The notes under the pieces: generated by a model
Database searches by the model: none
What the model was told of the DNA's origin: nothing
Seen by the model: only the letters and a program-made list of their open reading frames with translations
Made by a program: the position numbers and the translations under genes
NCBI GenBank assembly: GCA_964541025.1
Contig: CAZIOW010000009.1
Location: 1 to 48,152, forward strand
Source of the DNA: JAGDXO01 sp964541025
GTDB taxonomy: Archaea > Thermoplasmatota > Thermoplasmata > Thermoplasmatales > GCA-001856825
Length of the DNA: 48,152 bases
Direction: 5' to 3'
Shown: positions 33,428 to 43,142 of the stretch, piece by piece
How positions within the stretch are numbered: the stretch's first letter is position 1
Layout of the letters: each line of letters opens with the position of its first letter

Positions 33428-33449
33428 TTCTAACGTTTTAACATTAGAA
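33428..33449. promoter_or_regulatory. TTCTAA-N10-TTAGAA inverted repeat
   Basis: Six-base arms at 33428-33433 and 33444-33449, just upstream of the TATA-like AGTAATATACT (33452-33462) of the rightward aminotransferase gene. The spacing puts the half-sites about 1.5 turns apart. The arm sequence resembles the palindrome upstream of lrp-1. Confidence 0.35.
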
Positions 33450-33505
33450 AAAGTAATATACTCTTTTGGAATAACTAATCGTCTATATGTAAAGGATGTG
33501 TTATT

Positions 33506-34882
33506 ATGGAATCAGATGATGATACCGACCATAAAGAGGTTGGGATTCAACAAAAAATTAAGAAGTATGAAACTGTAAAATCGATGAATTTGTTCAAGAA
33601 AACAAAGAAACTGATCCCAACGGGAGCGAGTTCCCTGATGAGGACCAGTTCATGGGATCCTTACCCACTATATATAAAAGGAGGCAAAGGAACAAAGATA
33701 TGGGATGTGGACGGGAACGAATACATAGATTTCCTTATGGCGTTTGGCCCTGTCATTAATGGCCACGCAAATGAAAAAATAAATAGAGCAGTTAAAAAGT
33801 TCCTTAAAAATGGCAGTCTTTTCGGAGCTCCGAGTGAATTGGAATACAAGCTTGCGAGAGAGTTCAAGAAATTTGTGACAACCCAGGACATGGTAATATT
33901 TGCTCTCAGTGGGTCAGACGCCACATTCAACGCGCTAAGAATTGCAAGAGCAGCAACAGGAAAGGATATGATACTGAAATTTGAGGGCCATTATCATGGA
34001 TTGCACGATTATGCAGCAGTTTCAGTAGAGGCTCCTCCGCCCGTATCAGGATTGAGATGGTTCCCAAAATCATTGCCATATTCGGCAGGAATACCAACTG
34101 AGGTTATGGATACAGTTGTTGTAGCTTCATGGAATGATCTCGAGAGTCTTACAAAAATACTAAAGATAAGAGGAAATGAAATAGCCGCAATAATTACCGA
34201 ACCTATAATGGCCAACTCAACAGTGATCACACCCGAGGGAGATTATTTAAAAGCAGTGAGGGAGCTTGCAGATGAATACAATATAATCCTGATATTTGAT
34301 GAAGTCATAACTGGTTTCAGGGTCGGTCCGGGAGGTGCTCAGAAACTTTATGGTGTTACTCCAGATCTTTCAACGTGGGCCAAGGCTCTTGGTAACGGTT
34401 ATCCCATCTCCGCTATTTCAGGAAAGAAGGAGTACATGGAGTTGATAGGAAATGGTGTAGGATTTGGAGGGACATATTTCTCATCGCCCATATCTCTTGT
34501 AGCTGCAATAGAAAATCTCAAAATACTGGAATCTGACGATTTCTCAGCTTACAGTCATTTAGGGAGAATAACCAGAAGACTGGGCAGGGGTATAGAAGAA
34601 ATATGCGATAACCTTAACGAGAACGTTTATGTAAACTATGAAACTGGTGTTTTATCCTTTGTTTTCACTGACCAGAAGAAGATCACAAACTACAGGGAAA
34701 GTGTCAACATGGACTGGAATAAGTACAAGGGCATCCAGCACAAAATGCTTCAGAGAGGAATATACTATCATCCTGATGCAGCCGAAAGACTACCACCAAG
34801 TGTTGTTCATACAGATGATGATGTAGATAAATTCCTTGTGGCATTCGAAGAATCCCTCAAGGAATACAACAGAGAAAATTAA
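33506..34882 (+). CDS. Class III aminotransferase, glutamate-1-semialdehyde aminomutase-like
   Basis: A 458-residue PLP enzyme. WDVDGNEYIDFLMAFGPVINGHAN, ALSGSDATFNALRIARAATGK, FEGHYHGLHDY, EPIMANSTVITPEG, LIFDEVITGFRVG and the PLP-lysine block STWAKALGNGYPISAI place it in the HemL branch. No heme genes are adjacent, and the setting among catabolic aminotransferases suggests a role on omega-amino or beta-amino acids instead. GSA aminomutase is still possible. An SD-like AAGGATG lies upstream of the ATG with a leader of about 23 bases, unlike the mostly leaderless neighbours. A T8 tract follows the stop. Confidence 0.88.
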   Translation: MESDDDTDHKEVGIQQKIKKYETVKSMNLFKKTKKLIPTGASSLMRTSSWDPYPLYIKGGKGTKIWDVDGNEYIDFLMAFGPVINGHANEKINRAVKKFLKNGSLFGAPSELEYKLAREFKKFVTTQDMVIFALSGSDATFNALRIARAATGKDMILKFEGHYHGLHDYAAVSVEAPPPVSGLRWFPKSLPYSAGIPTEVMDTVVVASWNDLESLTKILKIRGNEIAAIITEPIMANSTVITPEGDYLKAVRELADEYNIILIFDEVITGFRVGPGGAQKLYGVTPDLSTWAKALGNGYPISAISGKKEYMELIGNGVGFGGTYFSSPISLVAAIENLKILESDDFSAYSHLGRITRRLGRGIEEICDNLNENVYVNYETGVLSFVFTDQKKITNYRESVNMDWNKYKGIQHKMLQRGIYYHPDAAERLPPSVVHTDDDVDKFLVAFEESLKEYNREN

Positions 34883-34889
34883 AACTAAA

Positions 34890-34897
34890 TTTTTTTT
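34890..34897 (+). terminator. T8 terminator
   Basis: Eight consecutive T beginning eight bases after the aminotransferase stop codon. Confidence 0.45.
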
Positions 34898-34971
34898 ATT
34901 TATTATCCTATAACAGATAATTTTTTCAGAAATTTCGAAGAATTGAAATACTTTATCCACATATATCATTG

Positions 34972-36333
34972 ATGGTTGAAAAAAATTTAGAAGAAATTTT
35001 CGATCCTGTAAAGGTGTGCTCCGAGTATACATACGGTACCTGGAGAAGGCAGAACGGCTGGAAGCCTCTTCTTTTCACAAAGGCTTACGAGTCTTATTTT
35101 GAAGACAATAACGGAAAAAAATTTCTAGATTTTTCATCTCAGCTTATGTGTTCCAATCTTGGTCATGGGAACAAAAGAATAAAGGAAGAGATTCTTAACC
35201 AGCTGGAGAAATTCGAGTACGCTCAGCCTGCATATGCAACAGAAATAAGGGCAAAAGTCGCCCTCGAGCTTAGAAGCGTTTTACCAGATAATCTGGTGAA
35301 GTACTTCTTCGGGTCATCCGGAACTGAAGCTAACGAGGCAGCAATCAAAACAATAAGAATGTTCAATTCAGCCGAAAAGAAGATAAAGATAATCTCAAAT
35401 TATAATTCATATCACGGCTCAACCATGGGCAGCGTTACGTTAACAGGTGATTTCAGGAGAATTGCGGTTGATACGTTCTACTCCTCACAGGGTATTCTTC
35501 ATGCACCTCCACCTTACTGTTACAGGTGCCCACTTGGACAGCATTATCCAGAATGTAACCTGGCATGTGCTGATTATCTTGACTATATGATAAAAAATGA
35601 AGGGAATGTTGGGGGAGTTGTAATAGAACCAGTGACAGGAACAAATGGAGTCGTAGTGCCCCCAGATGGATATATTCAGAGGGTTAGGGAAATCACAAAG
35701 GAAAATGATGTTCTACTTGCCGCCGACGAAGTCATGAGCGGGTGGGGCAGAACAGGAGAGTGGTTTGCAGTGGATAACTGGGGTGTAAAGCCAGATATCA
35801 TGACAACTGCAAAGGGAATAACGGGTGCATATCTCCCTCTATCACTCATGGCTACAAACAAGGAAATCGCTGAATTCTTTGATAACAATTATTTTGCCCA
35901 TGGTCACACATATGAAGCTCATCCAGTTCCACTGGCAGCTGCGTATGCTGCAATAAGGGAATACAAGGAGAGGGATTTGGTAAGGAGATCAAAGGAACTT
36001 GGAAAAATATTGAACAGAAGGTTGAAGGAAATAAAGAACAAGCATAAATCTGTCGGGGACGTAAGAAGCATTGGACTCTTTGGAGCTGTGGAGCTTGTGA
36101 AAAACATGGAAACAAAAGCTCCATTCAATGATTACAATGATAAATTGAAAGGAAATCCTCTCATGACAGACAAGGTTGCAAAGTATTCGATGGAAAGAGG
36201 TGTATATTTGAGTACATGGATCAGTCATTTCATAATTGCTCCCCCTCTAATTATTACGGAAGAAGAATTGAATAGAGGACTGGATGTTGTTGATGAAAGT
36301 CTTAAGGTCTCTGATGAGGAGGTTTTAAAATGA
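34972..36333 (+). CDS. Class III aminotransferase, beta-alanine/taurine:pyruvate type
   Basis: A 453-residue PLP-dependent omega-aminotransferase. FLDFSSQLMCSNLGHGN, FFGSSGTEANEAAIK, SNYNSYHGSTMGS, the Cys-containing PPYCYRCPLGQHYPECNLAC segment, EPVTGTNGVVVPP, AADEVMSGWGRTGEW and the lysine block DIMTTAKGITGAYLPLS are all present. The Cys-rich insert is typical of a subgroup annotated as taurine- or beta-alanine:pyruvate aminotransferase. The ATG at 34972 is preferred over the adjacent TTG at 34969. The stop overlaps the ATG of MmsA, so the pair likely converts beta-alanine (or 3-aminoisobutyrate) to a 3-oxo acid and then to acetyl-CoA (or propionyl-CoA). Confidence 0.9.
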   Translation: MVEKNLEEIFDPVKVCSEYTYGTWRRQNGWKPLLFTKAYESYFEDNNGKKFLDFSSQLMCSNLGHGNKRIKEEILNQLEKFEYAQPAYATEIRAKVALELRSVLPDNLVKYFFGSSGTEANEAAIKTIRMFNSAEKKIKIISNYNSYHGSTMGSVTLTGDFRRIAVDTFYSSQGILHAPPPYCYRCPLGQHYPECNLACADYLDYMIKNEGNVGGVVIEPVTGTNGVVVPPDGYIQRVREITKENDVLLAADEVMSGWGRTGEWFAVDNWGVKPDIMTTAKGITGAYLPLSLMATNKEIAEFFDNNYFAHGHTYEAHPVPLAAAYAAIREYKERDLVRRSKELGKILNRRLKEIKNKHKSVGDVRSIGLFGAVELVKNMETKAPFNDYNDKLKGNPLMTDKVAKYSMERGVYLSTWISHFIIAPPLIITEEELNRGLDVVDESLKVSDEEVLK

Positions 36334-37775
36334 GAAAAATTAAGAATTTTATAAATGGAAAATTTGTTGAACCTGAAGGGATGGAAAAATACGATGTTTA
36401 TAATCCTGCAGAAGGAAAAGTGATCGCCAAAGTTGCGGAAGCGAGCAGGGAAGATGTCAAGAATGCAGTAGATTTAGCCTATGAAGCACAGATTAAATGG
36501 AGCAAGGTGCCTATTCCTGAAAGGATTAAGTTTCTTTTCAGGCTGGAAAACATAATGTGGGATGAAATTGATGAGATTGCCCGCGTAACAACAATAGAAC
36601 ACGGGAAAACATTAGAGGAATCAAGGGGAGATTTCATCAGGGCAATCCAGAATGTAGAATCAGCCGCGGCAGCCACATATCATATGATGGGAGAGAATAA
36701 CCGAAATATTGCAAACAATGTTGACGAAGAATTGATTAGAGTACCGCTCGGTGTTTTTGGGACTATAAGTCCATTCAATTTCCCAGTCATGATCCCGTTC
36801 TGGTTTATACCTTATGCAATAGCAATGGGAAATACGGTTGTGGTGAAACCATCTGAAAAGACCCCTATGAGCATGGAAAAATCTATGGAAATGATAAAGA
36901 AGGCCGGGATACCTGAAGGAGTGGTTCAGCTCATAAATGGAGGGGGAGAAGCGGTTAATTATTTACTGGAAAATGATAAAATTTCCGGGATAAGTTTCGT
37001 AGGTTCCACTCCAGTTGCAAAGTACGTATATGAAAGGGGAATAGCAAAGGGGAAAAGAGTGCAGGCAGGAGCTTCAGCTAAGAATTTTGTACTGGTGATG
37101 CCAGATGCTGATCTTGACGCAAATATTGATAATATGATAGGATCATTTTTTGGAAACGCAGGCGAGAGGTGCTTAGCCGGATCTGTGCTGGTAACTTTTC
37201 CAGAGAATCATGACAAGGTTCTCAAGAGGTTTGAGGAACGTGCGAGAAGTATTAAAGTGGGAAACGGAATTGAAAATGGCGTGGAAATGGGTCCCCTTAT
37301 AAGGAAAGAACACAGAGACAGGGTAATGGAATACATTGAATCAGGGGAAAAGGAGGGAGGAAAGATTATTTTAGATGGAAGAAGGACAGATTTACTGAAG
37401 AAGGAAGGATTCTACATGGGTCCTACAATAATTGATAATGTGCACCCGGAAATGAAAATTGCAAAGGAGGAAATATTTGGTCCAGTGGCTTCAATAGTCA
37501 CAGCAAAGAATTTCAACGATGCGATTGATATAATAAATTCATCACAATACGGCAATGCTTCCACAATTTATACTACTTCTGGTCATTATGCCAGAGAATA
37601 CACGGAAAGAGTTCAGGCTGGAAATATAGGTGTTAATATAGGAGTTGCCGCCCCAATTGCCTTCTATCCATTTTCAGGAATGAAACAGTCATTCTTCGGG
37701 GATTTGCACCCCCAGGGAGGTAAGGATCATATACTATTTTTCACTGAGCGGAAAGTAATTATTTCAAAATGGTAA
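36330..37775 (+). CDS. mmsA: Methylmalonate/malonate-semialdehyde dehydrogenase (CoA-acylating)
   Basis: A 481-residue ALDH of the MmsA branch, which makes propionyl-CoA or acetyl-CoA with loss of CO2. Diagnostic blocks are SPFNFPVMIPFWFIPYAIA, the nucleophile Cys in GNAGERCLAGS, and NIGVAAPIAFYPFSG plus FFGDLHPQGGKDHILFFTERK. The ELGGK general-base segment of ordinary ALDHs is replaced by QAGASAKNFVLVMPDAD, as expected for enzymes that use CoA instead of water. It overlaps the upstream aminotransferase by four bases (ATGA). Together they form a two-step beta-amino-acid degradation unit. Confidence 0.94.
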   Translation: MRKIKNFINGKFVEPEGMEKYDVYNPAEGKVIAKVAEASREDVKNAVDLAYEAQIKWSKVPIPERIKFLFRLENIMWDEIDEIARVTTIEHGKTLEESRGDFIRAIQNVESAAAATYHMMGENNRNIANNVDEELIRVPLGVFGTISPFNFPVMIPFWFIPYAIAMGNTVVVKPSEKTPMSMEKSMEMIKKAGIPEGVVQLINGGGEAVNYLLENDKISGISFVGSTPVAKYVYERGIAKGKRVQAGASAKNFVLVMPDADLDANIDNMIGSFFGNAGERCLAGSVLVTFPENHDKVLKRFEERARSIKVGNGIENGVEMGPLIRKEHRDRVMEYIESGEKEGGKIILDGRRTDLLKKEGFYMGPTIIDNVHPEMKIAKEEIFGPVASIVTAKNFNDAIDIINSSQYGNASTIYTTSGHYAREYTERVQAGNIGVNIGVAAPIAFYPFSGMKQSFFGDLHPQGGKDHILFFTERKVIISKW

Positions 37776-37928
37776 GTCACTGCAATAATATTATTTAAAT
37801 TTATTTCCTCATTTTATGAAATAATTTGGATTTTTTATTACCGGAATGATAAATTATTGAAATAAATCTAATTTTAAAGTTAAAACAAAAGATTTTAATC
37901 CAAGTTTGAAGTATAGTATTGGATAACC

Positions 37929-39767
37929 ATGGTATCAAAGAAAGGTATTATCGTGATTGTTATTGCTGTGGTCGTAATAGTTTCTGCTTTTGCTGTTGGA
38001 ATTACGGAAATAAATTCTCAAAAGAAATCATCAACTGTTTCAACAACAAGTACAACAAAAAATTCATTGACGGTTGAGGAGGGTCTACCTCCTGACAGCC
38101 TAGACCCTGCAGTGACTTATACAACCCCCGGCTGGGAGGTAATGAATCAGGTTTATCAGGGTCTGGTAGCTCCTAATGGAACCAGTCTAACAACATTCGT
38201 TGGTGTTCTGGCAAGTAATTGGACAATATCTTCAAATGGAATGAATTATACCTTTTTCCTGAGGAGGAATGTTACTTTCAGCAATGGAGACCAATTCACA
38301 GCTTATGATATTTGGTTCTCAATTTACAGAACAATTATAATGGATCAGGCTCCAGCCTGGATAATGAGCCAGAATATTGCACCTGGAAATGGCATCAATT
38401 TCAACATAACTGCATCTATACTGAACGATATAAATTATACAAATCCAAATGCTACTGATCTCAATTACATGGAATATCCCAATCAGTCCATTCAGGTAAT
38501 CAATCCATATGAATTAATATTCCATCTGGGATACGGCTACAATGGGAATGTTCCTTATAACGCATTTCTTATGACACTCACAACACCCATGGCTGCTGCG
38601 GTAGATCCAAAGGTGGTTGAGGCTCATGGAGGAGTCCAGGCAGGAACACCAAATTCATGGATGGAGGCAAATGCAGTCGGAACCGGATTCTATGAAATAT
38701 TTTCCTACACGCCTTCACAAGGTGTAACTTTAACTGAAAATCCCATTTACTGGGCAAAATCTCTGCCGCAGAGCCAATTGAATTACGCTATCCAACCTCC
38801 ATATTTGAAAACCATAATAATTCTCTACAAATCCCTCTCCTCAAGAATATCTGACCTGAAATCCGGAAATGCCCAGATAATAGAAGCACCTGTACAGGAT
38901 TATAATACGCTGAAGGGTATACCAAATGTAAATGTTAGTCTTTTGCCTATCCAATTTGGATCTTCCCAGGATGCATATTTCGTATACATGGATCCTTATG
39001 CATTCTCTCCATTCCAGAACATAGATGTACGGAAGGCAGTCACCTATGCTATTGATTATCAGGGAATAATAAAGAGTGTATTCAATGGTTACGCAGTTCA
39101 GTGGATTGGACCGGTTCCACCAGGTTTCCCCGATTATAATCAGAGCATAGCTGGACTGAGTTATTATCAATACAATGCTACCCTCGCTGCAGAGTACCTT
39201 GCTGAGGCTGGTTACAGAGCAACTCTTCCTAATGGCACAGTTTTGAATCCATCAGCTCCAAAATTCCCATCGGTAAATTTCCTTTACACTTCTGACTCCA
39301 CCTCCGAAACTGAAACAGCTCAGATAATTCAAAGCAATCTGGCAGCTATTGGTATAAACGTAGATCTAACGCCACTAACCATGCCTTCATATACCCCAGC
39401 TGTCTTTTCCAATTCCACGAATTCAACACAATATCCAATGGGAATAAATTTCTATACTGAAGATTACAGTGCCTCTATAGATTATGTTGATGCAATTGCC
39501 GACGGAGATTATGTGGGAACATCAGGATATTTCAATGAATCCGTATTCAACGCCACTGTTAATGCAAGCGTGACATTCAACAATTCAGCTATTATCCAGA
39601 ATTTCTCATATATTACTCAGACAATGTACAATCAATATGTTATGCCCTGGCTTTACGTTCCATATTTCCTTAGTATAACTTCGAGCGATGTCACAGGAAT
39701 TATTCCAAATCCAGCTGGTTCAGGAGCCGGTTACTTCATGTTTTACAATACTGTGCATTATACATGA
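37929..39767 (+). CDS. oppA: ABC transporter substrate-binding protein, OppA/DppA type
   Basis: A 612-residue extracellular solute-binding protein of family 5. An N-terminal hydrophobic segment (about 5-27) anchors or exports it and is followed by a Ser/Thr/Lys-rich linker. No lipobox Cys is seen, so it is probably held by this helix. The core has LPPDSLDPAVTYTTPGWEVMNQVYQGL, FFLRRNVTFSNGDQFTAYDIWFSI, FQNIDVRKAVTYAIDYQGII, NAVGTGFYEIFSYTP and C-terminal GYFMFYNTVHY. Abundant N-x-S/T sites suggest glycosylation. It is first of the oppABC block, 153 bases after mmsA, with a promoter-like region near 37890-37900. Ligand unknown. Confidence 0.94.
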   Translation: MVSKKGIIVIVIAVVVIVSAFAVGITEINSQKKSSTVSTTSTTKNSLTVEEGLPPDSLDPAVTYTTPGWEVMNQVYQGLVAPNGTSLTTFVGVLASNWTISSNGMNYTFFLRRNVTFSNGDQFTAYDIWFSIYRTIIMDQAPAWIMSQNIAPGNGINFNITASILNDINYTNPNATDLNYMEYPNQSIQVINPYELIFHLGYGYNGNVPYNAFLMTLTTPMAAAVDPKVVEAHGGVQAGTPNSWMEANAVGTGFYEIFSYTPSQGVTLTENPIYWAKSLPQSQLNYAIQPPYLKTIIILYKSLSSRISDLKSGNAQIIEAPVQDYNTLKGIPNVNVSLLPIQFGSSQDAYFVYMDPYAFSPFQNIDVRKAVTYAIDYQGIIKSVFNGYAVQWIGPVPPGFPDYNQSIAGLSYYQYNATLAAEYLAEAGYRATLPNGTVLNPSAPKFPSVNFLYTSDSTSETETAQIIQSNLAAIGINVDLTPLTMPSYTPAVFSNSTNSTQYPMGINFYTEDYSASIDYVDAIADGDYVGTSGYFNESVFNATVNASVTFNNSAIIQNFSYITQTMYNQYVMPWLYVPYFLSITSSDVTGIIPNPAGSGAGYFMFYNTVHYT

Positions 39768-39779
39768 GGTGTCAGAAGG

Positions 39780-40814
39780 ATGGAAGGCAAGAGAGAACTA
39801 ATCTACTACATAGCTAGGAGAATAGTGTCTTCCATCTTTGTTATAATCGGTACTATAATCATAGTTTTTTTAATTTCTCATCTTCTGACAAAGACCCCTG
39901 CCGCTCTCTGGGCCGGGCCAAAAGCGAAAGCTTCCACAATAGCTTACGTTATTCAAAGATACCATCTTCACGCACCTATTTATACTCAGCTCTGGTATTT
40001 CATCTCAAATTTCTTTACAGGCAATTTGGGTCTTGACCCGATGACAGGCAGGCCTATTTCAACAGAAATATTGTATTATTTCCCTAACACTCTGGAACTT
40101 GTGTTGGCTGCACTTGTTATCATAATTATCATAGGCCTTGGATTGGGATACATAGCTGCAATAAATTTTTCGAACAAGAAGGATGCAATCATAAGAATAC
40201 TTTACACAGCGGCATGGGCATCACCGACATTCCTTGTCTCGACACTTGCAATTCTTATTTTCTCTTCCTATATTCCTCTCTTTCCATCAGGCGGAATGTA
40301 TTCTGCAACAATAATACCTCCACCAAGGATCACTGGATTATTTGTTATAGATTCCCTGATAACTCTAAATTTCTCTGATTTCCTGAATGGAATGTACCAT
40401 CTGATCCTTCCAGCGATGGCATTAGCATTTCTGAACTTTGGACTTGTAACCAGAATAAGCAGAAATGGAATTCTCGGTGTAAAATGGCTCCCCTATGTGA
40501 AAGTGGCAAGAGCCAAAGGACTGGATGAGAAATATGTTAGCAGGAATCATATTCTCAGGAACGGCCTAATAGAATCCAACACTGTAATTGCAGTGATGTT
40601 CGGTTGGTTGATAACGGGAACAGTTGTGGTCGAAGAAATTTTTTCTTGGCCTGGAATAGGGAGGTTTGCCTACGGTGCAATTTCTGCAGATGATTATCCA
40701 GTATTGATTTATGTAGTCATAACTTTTACAGTTTTTGTTATAGCAGCTAATCTAATTGCAGATATAATGTACGCAGTACTGGACCCAAGGATTAGGTTGA
40801 GTGGTGAAAAATGA
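39780..40814 (+). CDS. oppB: Oligopeptide/dipeptide ABC permease OppB
   Basis: A 344-residue inner permease with six membrane helices. The N-terminal YIARRIVSSIFVIIGTIIIVFLISHLL helix and the EAA-type coupling loop (VKVARAKGLDEKYVSRNHILRNGLIE) followed by TVVVEEIFSWPGIGRFAYGAISADDYPV match the OppB/DppB family. An AGAAGG Shine-Dalgarno-like element precedes the ATG. It is 12 bases after oppA and overlaps oppC by four bases. Confidence 0.95.
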   Translation: MEGKRELIYYIARRIVSSIFVIIGTIIIVFLISHLLTKTPAALWAGPKAKASTIAYVIQRYHLHAPIYTQLWYFISNFFTGNLGLDPMTGRPISTEILYYFPNTLELVLAALVIIIIIGLGLGYIAAINFSNKKDAIIRILYTAAWASPTFLVSTLAILIFSSYIPLFPSGGMYSATIIPPPRITGLFVIDSLITLNFSDFLNGMYHLILPAMALAFLNFGLVTRISRNGILGVKWLPYVKVARAKGLDEKYVSRNHILRNGLIESNTVIAVMFGWLITGTVVVEEIFSWPGIGRFAYGAISADDYPVLIYVVITFTVFVIAANLIADIMYAVLDPRIRLSGEK

Positions 40815-41728
40815 AATCAAATGCAAAGTCAGCACTGAGAATAATATTCTCAAATGGACTTTCAGCTACCGGATTTATAATAATAATGTTCTTTGTAATT
40901 ACTGCATTAATCTATCTAATACTAGGGAATAGAATGCTGCCATACAATCCTGCTCAGATGAATCTATTAAATGCAAATGCCCCACCATCTCCATCGCATA
41001 TTTTTGGAACTGATGAGCTTGGGAGAGACATATTCTCAAGGATAATTGCAGCTCTTCCAGTGGATTTAGGAATATCTATTTTCGTGGTTATAATATCTGC
41101 GATAATTGGTCTATTTTTAGGTACGATAGCCGGATATTTCAGGGGGGTAGTGGAGGAAGTTATTATGAGAACCACTGATCTTTTCTTCGCTTTCCCTCCA
41201 TTGATAATGTCGATGGCCATTGCTGCAACTTTAGGTCCTAGTATGATCAATGCCGCTGTATCCATCATTTTTGTATGGTGGCCCCCATATGTGAGGCTTG
41301 TCAGGGGGAGCACTCTGCAGGTGACAGCCAACGAATTCATCACTATGTCAAAAGTTTTGAACACTCCATTCAGGAGAATACTTGCAAAGGGAATTTTTCC
41401 GAATATTATAACGAGCCTTCTAATATATGCAACCATGGATATAGGGACGGCAATGCTAACTCTATCCACCCTTGGATTCCTGGGAATAGGGATTCCTGTT
41501 ACAACACCTGAACTGGGAATGATGGCATCTATACTTTCAACCAATTTCTACACATACCCTCTGGAAGGTCTCATACCGGCGTTTTTCTTATTCATAATAG
41601 TAATGGGCTTCAGTCTTCTGGGAGAAGGTTTAGCAGAAATAATAGACCCGAACATAAGGACACACCTCATATCAAGGAAAAAGAGACTGGAAGATCTCAA
41701 GAGAATAAAAGCAGAAACTTCAAATTAA
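40811..41728 (+). CDS. oppC: Oligopeptide/dipeptide ABC permease OppC
   Basis: A 305-residue second permease. The N-terminal extracellular loop with PPSPSHIFGTDELGRDIFSRI, the VRGSTLQVTANEFITMSKVLNTPFRRILAKGIFPNI coupling loop and TLSTLGFLGIGIPVTTPELG are family hallmarks. It completes the oppABC block; the ATPases are encoded on the opposite strand at 30-32 kb. The stop overlaps the convergent signal peptidase gene by four bases. Confidence 0.95.
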   Translation: MKSNAKSALRIIFSNGLSATGFIIIMFFVITALIYLILGNRMLPYNPAQMNLLNANAPPSPSHIFGTDELGRDIFSRIIAALPVDLGISIFVVIISAIIGLFLGTIAGYFRGVVEEVIMRTTDLFFAFPPLIMSMAIAATLGPSMINAAVSIIFVWWPPYVRLVRGSTLQVTANEFITMSKVLNTPFRRILAKGIFPNIITSLLIYATMDIGTAMLTLSTLGFLGIGIPVTTPELGMMASILSTNFYTYPLEGLIPAFFLFIIVMGFSLLGEGLAEIIDPNIRTHLISRKKRLEDLKRIKAETSN

Positions 41729-42495
41729 TTATTTTTTTCTTTTCTGCTTGTAGGATAGAATGCAAACGCTATAAGTCCCACCAACACTACAGCCATTATA
41801 ATGTTGCTTTGTTCAGGTATGTACTGTGTTTTGCCTTCGATCCAGAGTTTCAGGGTACCCAGTACGGGAAGATATCCAAAAACTACGCCCCTGACCTGTG
41901 TTATATTAACCAGTGAATTATCTATTCCACTTCCAGGTTGCTGATCTGCAACAGGATTGTTATCTCCCATCGTGACAAAACCTGTCTGTCCAATATAATT
42001 CCCTAGGTCAATTATTACGTTCTGATGCCTGAATCCTTTGTCGAATATAGTTACAACGCTGCCAGATATATTGAGCCAGGATGGATTATTATTTCCATAA
42101 ATAATTGGGGTATCTCCACTCCAACCTTCAACATAAAACAATGCTCTATGTATTACCAACTCCCCCCTGTAGTAATCATCATATACTATCACATTACCAT
42201 ACTCTCCATATTGAACAGGACCGCCAGACTCTCTGGCAACAAGATAAGTGATAACATCTTTGAATGAATTTACCTTTTTGACACCCACAATATCTCCAGT
42301 ATTTATTACTCCGAATACAAAATTCTCGCCGTGCTGCATTGAACTTGACTCTACTACAACAGCAGGAGGCCAATTCTGGGTATATACGGTGAGAGCTGCG
42401 AAAATAAGTACAATTACAAGTATCACACCAACAGATATAATTATCTCTGATTTATTCTCCTTCCAAATACTTTTCTTTTCCGTCAACTTACTCAA
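41725..42495 (-). CDS. Signal peptidase I (archaeal S26B type)
   Basis: A 256-residue membrane protease that removes signal peptides on the outer face. A short cytosolic N-terminus precedes one helix (about 17-38). The catalytic Ser52 is in VESSSMQHG, and the second catalytic residue is His116 in ELVIHRAL, as in archaeal/ER-type enzymes where His replaces the bacterial Lys; the GDNNPVADQQ box follows. A C-terminal helix (about 230-248) gives a second membrane span. The start is TTG at 42495 (an in-frame stop is at 42499-42501) with a TATA-like element near 42515. It would process thermopsin and other exported proteins. Confidence 0.93.
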   Translation of the reverse strand: MSKLTEKKSIWKENKSEIIISVGVILVIVLIFAALTVYTQNWPPAVVVESSSMQHGENFVFGVINTGDIVGVKKVNSFKDVITYLVARESGGPVQYGEYGNVIVYDDYYRGELVIHRALFYVEGWSGDTPIIYGNNNPSWLNISGSVVTIFDKGFRHQNVIIDLGNYIGQTGFVTMGDNNPVADQQPGSGIDNSLVNITQVRGVVFGYLPVLGTLKLWIEGKTQYIPEQSNIIMAVVLVGLIAFAFYPTSRKEKNN

Positions 42496-42521
42496 ACTTT
42501 ATTTATTCAAATATTATTAAT

Positions 42522-42533
42522 CTAACGAATTAG
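42522..42533. promoter_or_regulatory. CTAA-CGAA-TTAG inverted repeat between signal peptidase and lrp-2
   Basis: A short repeat in the divergent gap. It shares the string TCTAACG with the arm region of the 33428-33449 repeat. Possible regulator half-site pair; weak on its own. Confidence 0.25.
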
Positions 42534-42593
42534 GGGTTCTGGAAAAAATCCATTAAACTAATATTTTATTAAGAAGTATTTTATATAGGAATC

Positions 42594-43091
42594 ATGCCAT
42601 CTAAAAAAAATACTGATGTACAGCTTAATTCAATGGATAAAAAAATATTAAGGGCTATTTTCGATTCGAAAGATACTAATTTGAGCGTAATCTCTAAAAA
42701 AGTTGGGCTTTCTAAGTCAACTGTTCATAACAGGCTTAAGAAAATGAGAACTTCTGGGTACATCAATGGAGTAATACCCCTTATGGAGCAATCCTTCATA
42801 AAAAAACAGCTGACAGCTGTATCGCTTATCAAGGCCAGATATGGCCCAGAGTATGCTGAGGAAGTTGGTAAAAGAATATCCAAAATAAGAGGAATCTGGG
42901 CTGTATATTTTGTAATAGGCAGCAATGATTTTGTGGCACTTATTAGAACCAAGACGAAGGAGGAACTGGAATACATAGTTAATGAATTGAGCAAGACTGA
43001 GGGAATTGAGAGAAGTGAAACAATCATGGTCCTCAATACCCTAAAGGAGGATTTCCCAGAATCATTGAAACTAACAGTATCTGATGAATAA
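42594..43091 (+). CDS. Lrp/AsnC family transcriptional regulator (2)
   Basis: A 165-residue regulator with an N-terminal helix-turn-helix (LNSMDKKILRAIFDSKDTNLSVISKKVGLSKSTVHNRLKKM) and a C-terminal RAM domain (LTAVSLIKARYGPEYAEEV, IWAVYFVIGSNDFVALI). It is clearly related to the regulator at 28.1 kb (both have GY and RARYG/RGKYG-like blocks). The ATG at 42594 has a TATA-like AATATTTTATT 26 bases upstream; ATG at 42633, at the family's usual MDxxD start, is an alternative with its own TTTTATATA. It stands directly before the GabT/GabD operon, which it probably regulates in response to an amino acid. Confidence 0.92.
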   Translation: MPSKKNTDVQLNSMDKKILRAIFDSKDTNLSVISKKVGLSKSTVHNRLKKMRTSGYINGVIPLMEQSFIKKQLTAVSLIKARYGPEYAEEVGKRISKIRGIWAVYFVIGSNDFVALIRTKTKEELEYIVNELSKTEGIERSETIMVLNTLKEDFPESLKLTVSDE

Positions 43092-43142
43092 TTTTAATGT
43101 TTATCTTAATTACCTTTTCAAAAATAATATTTTCTCATATAT

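Noticed and set aside
40954..41544. 196-residue minus-strand ORF inside oppC
   Set aside because: Antisense shadow of a well-conserved permease; no promoter or family features.
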